A stretch of 64,000 nt of DNA from Mycolicibacterium parafortuitum (GTDB taxonomy: Bacteria > Actinomycetota > Actinomycetes > Mycobacteriales > Mycobacteriaceae). The position numbers and the translations under genes were made by a program. This document shows positions 1 through 7,160 of the stretch, piece by piece. Every line of letters starts with the position of its first letter. Positions within the stretch are counted from its first letter, which is position 1. Under the pieces are notes generated by a model. That model was given only the letters and a program-made list of their open reading frames with translations, was not told the origin of the DNA and searched no databases. The stretch covers positions 1,240,001 to 1,304,000 of the forward strand of contig NZ_AP022598.1 in NCBI RefSeq assembly GCF_010725485.1. Reading direction: 5' to 3'.

Positions 1-945
1 CTCCGCATACAAGGCACGGCTGGACCGGACGGTGCCGAGCAGATGGCCGTTGGTGAATACCCGCCGCAGCTCGTAGTGCAGCGGATACTCCCAGGTGAAT
101 CCGATGCCGCCGGACAGTTGCATGCATTCGTCCACTGCCGCAGTGGCGTTCGCTGCGACGAACGCGTGCGCGGCCGCCGTCATCGCGGTGGCGGAGTTGT
201 CGTCGGCGGCGATCGCCCGCGCCGCCTTCATCACCGCGGCGCGCGCCTTGACCTCGAACACCAGCACCTCCACCAGGCGATGTTGGATCGCCTGGAAGCT
301 GGCGATCGGGCGGCCGAACGCGACGCGGTCCTTCAGATAGGCCGTCAGCCGGTCGCGGGTCATGGACACCGCGCCGACAGAGTCGGCGGTGACGAGCAGC
401 CTCGCCATCGCGAGCAACCGGTCGCTGCGCTCGGCGGACCCGATCGGCGTGCCCGCCGACCCGCTGAAGTCGACGCGCCACACCGGTCTGGTCACGTCGA
501 GGAGGTCATCGTCCCATCGGCGGCGACGTGCATCGAGATCGTCGAACAGCTGAATTCCGTTGGCGCCCAGCGTGACGACCACGTCCACATCGTCCCCGCG
601 GATCACACGCGCGGAGTCGGCGGCGACGGTCAGGGCCGCCGACGCCGCGCCGTCCAGTAATTTCGGCAGCCAGGCGTCCCGCACCTCGCCGGGCGCAGAC
701 GCGAGCGCGGCAGCGGCCATCGTCGTGCCGAACCACGCGGACCTGTCCTGCGCCCGCCCGAGTTCCTCGGCGACGACGCAGCTCTCGACCGGGCGCCATC
801 CGGCCCCACCGAGCTCCTCGCCGACCAGCAGCCCGGTCCAGTCCATCGCCGCGAGATCCTCGACGGATTCCTTGTCGCCCCGGTCGGCCAGGAAATCCCG
901 CGCAGACGCTCTCAGCAGATCGAGGTCGACGTCCTCATCCGACAT
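1..945 (-). CDS. acyl-CoA dehydrogenase (FadE), 3' end beyond window
   Basis: Flavin-dependent desaturation of an acyl-CoA thioester. The reading frame starts at ATG 945 and stays open for 315 codons to base 1, so the last part of the protein lies outside the window. The C-terminal half carries GGIGFTWEYPLHYELRR; the Glu of GFTWE (about residue 286) is the usual catalytic-base position in this mycobacterial subgroup. The start lies 7 bases after the TGA of the amidohydrolase gene at 953, so the two are almost certainly cotranscribed. The substrate cannot be read from sequence. Confidence 0.88.
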   Translation of the reverse strand, partial: MSDEDVDLDLLRASARDFLADRGDKESVEDLAAMDWTGLLVGEELGGAGWRPVESCVVAEELGRAQDRSAWFGTTMAAAALASAPGEVRDAWLPKLLDGAASAALTVAADSARVIRGDDVDVVVTLGANGIQLFDDLDARRRRWDDDLLDVTRPVWRVDFSGSAGTPIGSAERSDRLLAMARLLVTADSVGAVSMTRDRLTAYLKDRVAFGRPIASFQAIQHRLVEVLVFEVKARAAVMKAARAIAADDNSATAMTAAAHAFVAANATAAVDECMQLSGGIGFTWEYPLHYELRRVFTNGHLLGTVRSSRALYAE

Positions 946-952
946 CAGATGG

Positions 953-2149
953 TCAACTCCGCGCGAGCAGCTGGTCGGCGTTGTCCCGCATGATCCGCTT
1001 CTTGGCCGCGTCGTCCAGCGGGTCGAGCAACTTGACGAAATCGGCAGGTTCGGCGAGTCCTTCGGCGTGGGGGTAGTCCGATCCCATCAGAAGACATTCG
1101 TCATAGCCCAGCCGGGCCACGATCGCGGGGATGTCGTCCTCGGGGTAGGGCACCACGCCGACGTGCCTGCGGAAGATCTCCGACGGGCGTTCGGTCAACT
1201 TGCCGCCGATCCACGGCCCGTTTCGGCCCATCCCGCGGCTTTTGTCCATGTGGATCACGAACTGCGGCACCCACTCGGCACCGTGCTCGGCAACCAGGAC
1301 GTTCAATCCGGGGAAACGGCCGAACAGATTGTCGAAGATCAGTGCCGACAGCGTGTCCTCGATCGGCCGCTGACCGTAGATGTTCATCCACTGCCAGGCC
1401 GACATGTGCCACGCCGCCGGATCGGGGTTGTGCCCCCAGGCCGGCGAGATGTTGTCGAAGTACCAGTACGGCTGGATGTGGAAGACCAGCGTGCAACCGG
1501 CTTCCTGCAGCCGGGCGTAGATCGGGTCGAAATACGGATCGCCCGGTGAGCGGCCGTAGGCCGGACCCGTCGGGAGCAGCACCATCCGCACACCCTGCTC
1601 GATGATCGCCTCGGTCTCGGCGACCGCCGAAGGCAGATCGCGCAGTGACAACAACGCCGTCGCGTAGATCTTGTCCTGGTAGTTGAAGCCCCACGTCTCG
1701 TCGAACCAGCGATTGAACGACCGCAGATTCGCATACAGCGCCTCGGTGTCGTCGACGTAGTGCTCGGCGGCCAACGCCATTCCGGCCGGGAAAATGACCG
1801 CGCGTTCGACGTTCTGGCGCTCCATCACCTGCAGTCGGGCGTCGCGCTCCAGCCACTCCGGCTGCATCGGCTGCGGCTCGTAGGTCTCGTCGGGATTGCC
1901 CGAGCCCATCTGCTTGAGCATCTCCTTCAGCGATCCGGGCCGGTATGCGAGATCGAAGCCGAGTCCTGCCTCACTGTTGAAGGTCGCGATCCGGTGACCG
2001 GCGAGGATCACCTCTTTTCCGTCCGCGGCCCGCACCGGAGCGATGGCGCGGTCGTGGAACGCGCTGGGCAGATACCGGGTGAACGCATCGCGCGTCTCGT
2101 AGCAGTGGGTATCGCAGTCAAAGATCCCGTAGTCGAGTTTCGTCGTCAC
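953..2149 (-). CDS. metal-dependent amidohydrolase (amidohydrolase_2 family)
   Basis: 398-residue TIM-barrel hydrolase or decarboxylase of the ACMSD-like superfamily. Visible metal-site motifs are DTH near residue 14, FH (LVFHIQP) in mid-protein, the EHG segment, and GSDYPH with Asp near residue 358. GTG 2149 follows AAGGAG at good spacing. It is the first gene of a leftward pair with the FadE at 945, and is divergent from another FadE; the shared 110-base gap holds an inverted repeat (2171-2186). A paralogue lies at 5489. Such enzymes recur in mycobacterial catabolic clusters; the reaction here is unknown, and C-C bond or ring-opening hydrolysis is only a guess. Confidence 0.85.
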   Translation of the reverse strand: MTTKLDYGIFDCDTHCYETRDAFTRYLPSAFHDRAIAPVRAADGKEVILAGHRIATFNSEAGLGFDLAYRPGSLKEMLKQMGSGNPDETYEPQPMQPEWLERDARLQVMERQNVERAVIFPAGMALAAEHYVDDTEALYANLRSFNRWFDETWGFNYQDKIYATALLSLRDLPSAVAETEAIIEQGVRMVLLPTGPAYGRSPGDPYFDPIYARLQEAGCTLVFHIQPYWYFDNISPAWGHNPDPAAWHMSAWQWMNIYGQRPIEDTLSALIFDNLFGRFPGLNVLVAEHGAEWVPQFVIHMDKSRGMGRNGPWIGGKLTERPSEIFRRHVGVVPYPEDDIPAIVARLGYDECLLMGSDYPHAEGLAEPADFVKLLDPLDDAAKKRIMRDNADQLLARS

Positions 2150-2170
2150 GCCCGGCTCCTTCGCGCAGAT

Positions 2171-2186
2171 GAGAATCTATATTCTC
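2171..2186. promoter_or_regulatory. inverted-repeat operator, site A
   Basis: GAGAAT-CTAT-ATTCTC: perfect 6-base arms around a 4-base spacer, between the divergent amidohydrolase (start 2149) and FadE (start 2260) genes. The same motif recurs at five other promoter regions in this island, so it is likely the binding site of one regulator. A TATCCT-like -10 lies just downstream on the plus side, near 2204. Confidence 0.7.
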
Positions 2187-2259
2187 CCAATTCAGAAAAC
2201 ATACTATCCTCGGCCGAGAATGCATATCCCGGTTGGACACATCGCCCCCGAAGGACCCC

Positions 2260-3369
2260 ATGACCGCTAGCGAGGCCGACGCACTCCGCCAGGCAGTACG
2301 CGAGTTCTTCGAGGCCGTATCGCCGTCGACCAGAGTTCGCGAGCTGATGGCCACCGAAGCGGGCTTCGACCGGACGTCATGGGTACAGATGGCCAACGAA
2401 CTGGGCCTGCACGGCATCGCCGTCCCCGAGCAGTACGGCGGAGCGGGAGCCGGCCTACCGGAACTCGCAGTCGTCTTCGAGGAGATGGGCGCAGCCCTGC
2501 TGTGTGCGCCGTTCTTCTCCACTGTCGCACTGGCCGTGCCGACGCTGCTCACCAGCGGTGACGAAGGCGCGATGCAGCAGTACCTGCCCGCACTGGTCGA
2601 CGGCTCCGAGACCGCCACCGCGGTGCTCAACGGATCACTCGACGCCTGGGATCCCGCCGCCGTGTCGCTGACGGCCCGCCGCGACGGCCCTGGTTATCGG
2701 CTGAGCGGCCGGGCCGAGCGGGTTCTGGACGGTCACACGGCGAATGTGATTCTGGCCGTGGCGAACACAGCCAACGGTACATCGCTGTTCGCGGTCAGGG
2801 CACCTTCCGAAGGACTCGATCGGCAGCCGCTGGCGACGCTCGACCGCACCCGCAAGGTCGCCGCACTGAGCTTCGACCGCGTGCCGGCGACACTGATCGG
2901 AACCGACGGTGGTGCCGCCGCCGGCCTGGAGCGGGCCTACCGGGTCGCCGCGATCGCTCTCGCGGCCGAACAGGTCGGCGCCGCACAGCGATGCCTCGAT
3001 ATGGCTGTGACCTATGCCAGGGAACGCATCCAGTTCGGCCGTTCCATCGGCAGCTTCCAGGCCGTCAAACACCGCTGCGCAGACATGCTGGTGCTGCTGG
3101 AAGGCGCCCGGTCCGCCGCGGCGCATGCGGCCGGCCTCCGCGACGGCGACGACCAGGCGGTGGCGGCCTCGGTCGCCAAGATGGTGTGCTCGGAAGCGTT
3201 TCTCGAAGTGGCGCTGGACAATATGCGCATCCACGGCGGAATCGGGTTCACCTGGGAGCACGATGCCCACCTCTACATGCGCCGCGCCAAGACCACCCAG
3301 TTGATCTTCGGCACCCCCGACCACCACGCGCAGCGCCTGGCCACCCTCGTCACATCATCAAGCCCCTAG
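2260..3369 (+). CDS. acyl-CoA dehydrogenase (FadE)
   Basis: 369 residues. ATG 2260 is preferred over an upstream in-frame TTG (2233) because GAAGGA sits about six bases before it. The family layout is visible: N-terminal helices with the EQYGGAG segment, the middle beta domain, then the C-terminal helical domain with RIQFGRSIGSFQAVKHR, and GGIGFTWEHD carrying the expected catalytic Glu near residue 333. It is followed 14 bases later by an F420-type oxidoreductase on the same strand and is divergent from the amidohydrolase/FadE pair, sharing operator site A. The substrate is unknown, presumably a CoA ester of the pathway encoded here. Confidence 0.88.
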   Translation: MTASEADALRQAVREFFEAVSPSTRVRELMATEAGFDRTSWVQMANELGLHGIAVPEQYGGAGAGLPELAVVFEEMGAALLCAPFFSTVALAVPTLLTSGDEGAMQQYLPALVDGSETATAVLNGSLDAWDPAAVSLTARRDGPGYRLSGRAERVLDGHTANVILAVANTANGTSLFAVRAPSEGLDRQPLATLDRTRKVAALSFDRVPATLIGTDGGAAAGLERAYRVAAIALAAEQVGAAQRCLDMAVTYARERIQFGRSIGSFQAVKHRCADMLVLLEGARSAAAHAAGLRDGDDQAVAASVAKMVCSEAFLEVALDNMRIHGGIGFTWEHDAHLYMRRAKTTQLIFGTPDHHAQRLATLVTSSSP

Positions 3370-3383
3370 CCGGAAGGACCACC

Positions 3384-4283
3384 GTGACCATTTCGTACTC
3401 CCTCGAACTACCCACACAGCGGGTGGAGGCGGTGGCCGAGTTCGTCTCCGCCGAGGCGATATCGGAGATCGCCCGTGCCGCCGAAGCAGCCGGCTTCGCC
3501 GCGGTGCACGTCACCGACCACCCCGCCCCCGACGCCAAGTGGCTCGACCACGGCGGACACCACGCGCTCGATCCGTTTGTGGCACTGTCCTTCGCCGCCG
3601 CGGCGACCACCGAGGTCAAGCTGCTGACCAACGTCTACATCGCCGCGTACCGAAACCCGTTCCTGGGCGCCAAGTCGATTCAGAGCTTGTCGGTGCTGTC
3701 CGGCGGGCGGCTCATCCTGGGCACTGCCGCCGGCTATCTGAAGCCCGAATTCAGATCCTTGGGAGTCGATTTCGATACGCGCGGCGCACAGCTGGACGAG
3801 GCCCTCGACGTCCTGGACAAGGTACTGACCGGTGACGACATCGCCTACGACGGAACGACGTTCTCCGCGCGGGGTGTCCGGCTGCGACCGTTGCCCGCGA
3901 GCCCGCCACCCGTCTGGATCGGAGGCAACAGCAAACCCGCCGTGCGCCGCGCGGTATCCCGCGCCCAGGGATGGGCCCCGTTCAACACCTTCGGCTATGC
4001 GGCGGCGTCGCGCACCGCCGAGATCTCCACGCTCGACGAGCTCGAGGCCGCCATCGGGTGGGCCAAGAAATACGCGGCCGAGATCGGCCGCGCCGCGCCG
4101 CTGGACATCTGTTTCTCGGCGGGCAACCTGCTCGACGACAGCCGATCCGCCGACGAACGGCACGCGACGATCGCGAAGCTGGAGGGGATGGGGGTGACCT
4201 GGCTGACCATCGCTCCGCAGGGCGCAGACCGGGCCGAGGTCATCGACACCGCTGCGGCGTTCGCGCGAGAGTTCATCGCATGA
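3384..4283 (+). CDS. LLM-class F420-dependent oxidoreductase
   Basis: 299-residue luciferase-like TIM-barrel protein, probably using coenzyme F420 as mycobacterial members of this group do. GTG 3384 has GGAAGGACC just upstream; the open frame extends much further 5' but only as an antisense-like shadow of the FadE. Motifs include VHVTDHPAP, LLTNVYIAAYRNPF, GGRLILGTAAGYLKPEF and PPPVWIGGN. It is in an operon with the preceding FadE. Its last 11 bases overlap the end of the convergent SnoaL-like gene. It may perform a redox step on a ketone, alcohol or unsaturated intermediate; the substrate is not inferable. Confidence 0.85.
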   Translation: MTISYSLELPTQRVEAVAEFVSAEAISEIARAAEAAGFAAVHVTDHPAPDAKWLDHGGHHALDPFVALSFAAAATTEVKLLTNVYIAAYRNPFLGAKSIQSLSVLSGGRLILGTAAGYLKPEFRSLGVDFDTRGAQLDEALDVLDKVLTGDDIAYDGTTFSARGVRLRPLPASPPPVWIGGNSKPAVRRAVSRAQGWAPFNTFGYAAASRTAEISTLDELEAAIGWAKKYAAEIGRAAPLDICFSAGNLLDDSRSADERHATIAKLEGMGVTWLTIAPQGADRAEVIDTAAAFAREFIA

Positions 4284-4710
4284 GACTGGCGGCTGCGAAC
4301 CCGTCGACGCCGATGCGCCGGTGGGCGAACAGCCAGCGTGCGTCGATCGGGGTGAGCACGTCGCGGTACCGGCCCCAGTGGTCCAGTCCGACATCGGTGT
4401 ACACCGCGAAGTAGCTGCTCACCTCGATCCGCTGCGGCGTCACCGACCGGAACCGGATGCTCGCGACGTGGTGGCGCACATACGACGGGCTCTGCCGTCC
4501 CGGCTCCGGCTCTTTCGCCATCGCGGTCGCCAAGCCCGCTTGGATCGCGGCCGGCCCGGTCAGCGGCCCCGTGCCGCCGGTGAACTCAAGGACGCCGTCG
4601 GGCCCGAAGCACTGCGCCAGTGCGGCCAGATCGAACGTGTCGGTCGCCGCGGTGTAGTCGGAAAGCGTCCGCCGGACGGACTCTCGGGCATCGAGCTCCC
4701 AGAGCTCCAT
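4273..4710 (-). CDS. SnoaL-like (NTF2 fold) protein
   Basis: 145 residues. ATG 4710 is preceded by GGAGGAAA, better than the TTG one codon upstream. ESVRRTLSDYTAATDTFDL followed by FGPDGVLEF is the typical N-terminal pattern of the SnoaL/NTF2-like fold, a cone-shaped alpha+beta barrel used by small isomerases, hydratases and dehydratases acting on steroid- or polyketide-like substrates. Its reaction is unknown. It is divergent from the isochorismatase-type gene, and only 53 bases separate the two starts, with operator site B inside. Confidence 0.75.
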   Translation of the reverse strand: MELWELDARESVRRTLSDYTAATDTFDLAALAQCFGPDGVLEFTGGTGPLTGPAAIQAGLATAMAKEPEPGRQSPSYVRHHVASIRFRSVTPQRIEVSSYFAVYTDVGLDHWGRYRDVLTPIDARWLFAHRRIGVDGFAAASLMR

Positions 4711-4747
4711 CAATTTCCTCCGATGTAAACATTAGTTGCCATCACAC

Positions 4748-4763
4748 GATAACGTGTGTTCTC
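4748..4763. promoter_or_regulatory. inverted-repeat operator, site B
   Basis: GATAAC-GTGT-GTTCTC, ending directly before ATG 4764. It is the exact reverse complement of site G at 27601-27616. Because it abuts the start codon there is no room for a ribosome-binding site, so the downstream gene may be translated from a leaderless transcript. Confidence 0.6.
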
Positions 4764-5399
4764 ATGCCGCAACCACGCCTGCAGGAGCTTCTCAACCCCG
4801 CCACCACCGCGCTGGTCACCCAGGAGTGCCAGGGCGGCGTGATCGGTGCGCAGGCAGGTCTGCCGATGCTCGCCGAAGAGGCCCGTCGCGAGGCGGTGCC
4901 CAACATCGCCACCCTGCTGGGGGCGGCCCGTGCGGCCGGGGTCACGGTGGTGCACTGCCTGATCGAGAAACGGCCCGACGGCCGCGGCGCGAACACCAAC
5001 GCCAGGCTGTTCATGGCGGGCAAGTCGTTCCCATCCGATCTGACACCCGGCACTCCCGGCGCCTCGCTGCTCCCCGAGCTCGGCCAGGAGCCCAGCGACA
5101 TCGTGCTCACCCGCCTGCACGGCGTCGGGCCGATGACCGGAACCGACCTCGACTCCGTGCTGCGCAATCTGAACATCAGAACAATTGTGGGCGTCGGTGT
5201 TTCGGTGAACGTGGCGATCACCAACTTCGTCATGGACGCGGTCAATCGCAGCTATCAGTTCGTCCTTCCCCGCGACGCGGTGAGCGGGTACCCCCGTGAG
5301 TACGCGGAGTCGGTCATCGACAACACCCTGGCGTTGCTCGCGACGGTGACCACCACCGACGCGGTGGTGGCCGCATGGAAGGAGTCGGCAGCCGGCTAG
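4764..5399 (+). CDS. cysteine hydrolase (isochorismatase-like family)
   Basis: 211 residues. ATG 4764 is chosen because the open frame upstream is antisense to the SnoaL gene and MPQPRLQELLNPATTALV starts a normal family N-terminus. ALVTQECQGGVIG holds the usual first acidic/Gln region (Asp is more common than Glu here), and VGVGVSVNVAITNF is where the family nucleophile Cys normally occurs: this protein has Ser/Val in that stretch, so its activity may be changed. The isochorismatase fold includes amidases and ether hydrolases. Operator site B lies immediately upstream and site C just downstream. Confidence 0.75.
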   Translation: MPQPRLQELLNPATTALVTQECQGGVIGAQAGLPMLAEEARREAVPNIATLLGAARAAGVTVVHCLIEKRPDGRGANTNARLFMAGKSFPSDLTPGTPGASLLPELGQEPSDIVLTRLHGVGPMTGTDLDSVLRNLNIRTIVGVGVSVNVAITNFVMDAVNRSYQFVLPRDAVSGYPREYAESVIDNTLALLATVTTTDAVVAAWKESAAG

Positions 5400-5427
5400 C
5401 CCGGTATAGCTGTTGCCGCAGCATGGT

Positions 5428-5442
5428 GATAACGTCGTTCTC
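5428..5442. promoter_or_regulatory. operator-like repeat, site C (15-base variant)
   Basis: GATAAC-GTC-GTTCTC, the same arms as site B but with a 3-base spacer (TGATAACG-T-CGTTCTCA read as an odd-centred palindrome). It lies 46 bases before the amidohydrolase start at 5489. Confidence 0.5.
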
Positions 5443-5488
5443 ACATTCCGTAAATGCTCATATTCGCAGCTCTGAGGAGGTCGGACAC

Positions 5489-6682
5489 ATGTCTACCCGG
5501 TCCCTGCCGTACCCGGTCTTCGACATCGACAACCACATGTACGAGACGACGGACGCCCTCACGAAGTACCTGCCGAAGCAGCATCGCGGCAAGGTCGGCT
5601 ACGTCGAGGTCAACGGCCGGCCCAAACTCGTGGTCAAGGATCACATCAGCCACATGATCCCGAACCCGACGTTCGAACGGGTGGCCCGGCCGGGCAGTGC
5701 CGAGGACTACTTCCTCGGCAACAACCCCGACGGGCTGAATTTCCGCGAGTTCATCGGGGAGCCAATGGATGTCATTCCCGCCTTTCAGCACCCGGCGCCG
5801 CGCTTGGAGCTGATGGACGAACTCGGGATCGACCAGTGCGTGATGTACCCGACCCTGGCGAGCCTGATCGAGGAACGGACCACCGACGACGTCGTCCTGA
5901 CCCACGCGATCATCCACGCGCTCAACGAGTGGATGTACGAGCATTGGACCTTCAACTACGAGAACCGGATCTTCGCCACGCCGGTGATCTGCCTGCCTCT
6001 GGTCGACGAGGCGATCAAGGAGTTCCACTGGTGCCTCGAGCGCGGGATGAAGACCTTCCTGGTCCGTCCCGCCCCGGTGCCGAGTCGTTTCGGCGGGTCA
6101 CGGTCGATGGGCCTTCCGGAGTACGACCCGTTCTGGCAGGAAGTCGTCAACGCCGGAATCCCGGTGACATTCCACGCCTCCGACAGCGGATACCAGAAGC
6201 ATCTGATGGAGTGGGAGGGCGGTGACGAGTACCTGTCCTTCAAACCGAGCGCACTGCGAGAGGTCGTGATGGGCTTCCGCGCCATGGAGGACACGCTCGC
6301 CGCGTTGATCTGCCACGGGGCGCTCTCGCGCTTCCCCGACCTGAAGGTTCTGGTCGTCGAGAACGGCAGCGGATGGGTGCGAAACCTGTTGCGCCTGTTG
6401 GACAAGGCGTACCGGACGATGCCCAAGGAGTTCGACGAGCACCCGGTCGAGGTGTTCAAGCGTAACGTCTACATCCACCCGTTCCTCGAAGACGACATCA
6501 AGGGGATCATCGAGATCATGGGCGAGGACCATGTGATGTTCGGATCCGACTTCCCGCATCCCGAGGGCATCGGCGATCCGTTGAGCTTCGTGGACCGGCT
6601 CGACGGAGTCTCCGAGTCGGCCAAGGCGAAGATCATGGGCGGCAACGCGATCGAGGCACTGGGCCTCAAGGTTTCGGTATGA
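5489..6682 (+). CDS. metal-dependent amidohydrolase (amidohydrolase_2 family)
   Basis: 397 residues. ATG 5489 with GAGGAGG upstream is preferred over further 5' in-frame starts. It is a paralogue of the 953-2149 product with the same layout: FDIDNHMYET at the N-terminus (DxH metal pair), VTFHASDSG in the middle, and MFGSDFPHPEG with Asp near residue 354. The segment equivalent to EHG of the paralogue reads ENGSGW, so one His ligand or base is replaced by Asn and the two paralogues may differ in chemistry. It overlaps the MaoC-like gene by ATGA, so it is in an operon with it. Confidence 0.85.
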   Translation: MSTRSLPYPVFDIDNHMYETTDALTKYLPKQHRGKVGYVEVNGRPKLVVKDHISHMIPNPTFERVARPGSAEDYFLGNNPDGLNFREFIGEPMDVIPAFQHPAPRLELMDELGIDQCVMYPTLASLIEERTTDDVVLTHAIIHALNEWMYEHWTFNYENRIFATPVICLPLVDEAIKEFHWCLERGMKTFLVRPAPVPSRFGGSRSMGLPEYDPFWQEVVNAGIPVTFHASDSGYQKHLMEWEGGDEYLSFKPSALREVVMGFRAMEDTLAALICHGALSRFPDLKVLVVENGSGWVRNLLRLLDKAYRTMPKEFDEHPVEVFKRNVYIHPFLEDDIKGIIEIMGEDHVMFGSDFPHPEGIGDPLSFVDRLDGVSESAKAKIMGGNAIEALGLKVSV

Positions 6683-7152
6683 CCCAGACGGCGGCCTCGC
6701 CGACGCTGTTCGACGGAGTCGACGCCTTCGAAGCACACGTCGGCGAGCACCTGGGCTACAGCGGATGGCACCAGATCACCCAGCGGGAGATCGACCTGTT
6801 CGCCGAGGCGACGGGCGACCACCAGTGGATCCACGTCGACGCCGAGAAGGCCGCGCGGGGCCCGTACGGGAAGACGATCGCCCACGGCTATCTCACGCTG
6901 TCGTTGGTGCCGATTCTCGTCCAACAGATCTACCGGGTCACGGGCCTGTCGATGCAGGTGAACTACGGCGTCGACAAACTGCGGTTTCCGGCACCGGTGC
7001 CGGTGGACTCCCGCATCCGCGCCGGCGCCGAGTTGATCAAGGTGGAGCGCAACGACAAGGGCGCCAGGGCAACCGTCCGGGTCACCGTGGAGGTCGAGGG
7101 CTCCGATCGGCCGGCCTGCGTGGTCGACACCATCGCCGCGATGGTGAGCTGA
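6679..7152 (+). CDS. MaoC-like enoyl-CoA hydratase
   Basis: 157-residue single hot-dog protein. The hydratase-2 motif is clear: ATGDHQWIHVD followed by GPYGKTIAHGYLTLSL, with the Asp and His that activate water in R-specific enoyl-CoA hydratases. ATG 6679 overlaps the stop of the amidohydrolase (ATGA), giving translational coupling. Expected role: hydration of an enoyl-CoA made by one of the FadE proteins. It is convergent with the CoA-transferase at 7161, leaving only 8 bases. Confidence 0.88.
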   Translation: MTQTAASPTLFDGVDAFEAHVGEHLGYSGWHQITQREIDLFAEATGDHQWIHVDAEKAARGPYGKTIAHGYLTLSLVPILVQQIYRVTGLSMQVNYGVDKLRFPAPVPVDSRIRAGAELIKVERNDKGARATVRVTVEVEGSDRPACVVDTIAAMVS

Positions 7153-7160
7153 GGCGCACG

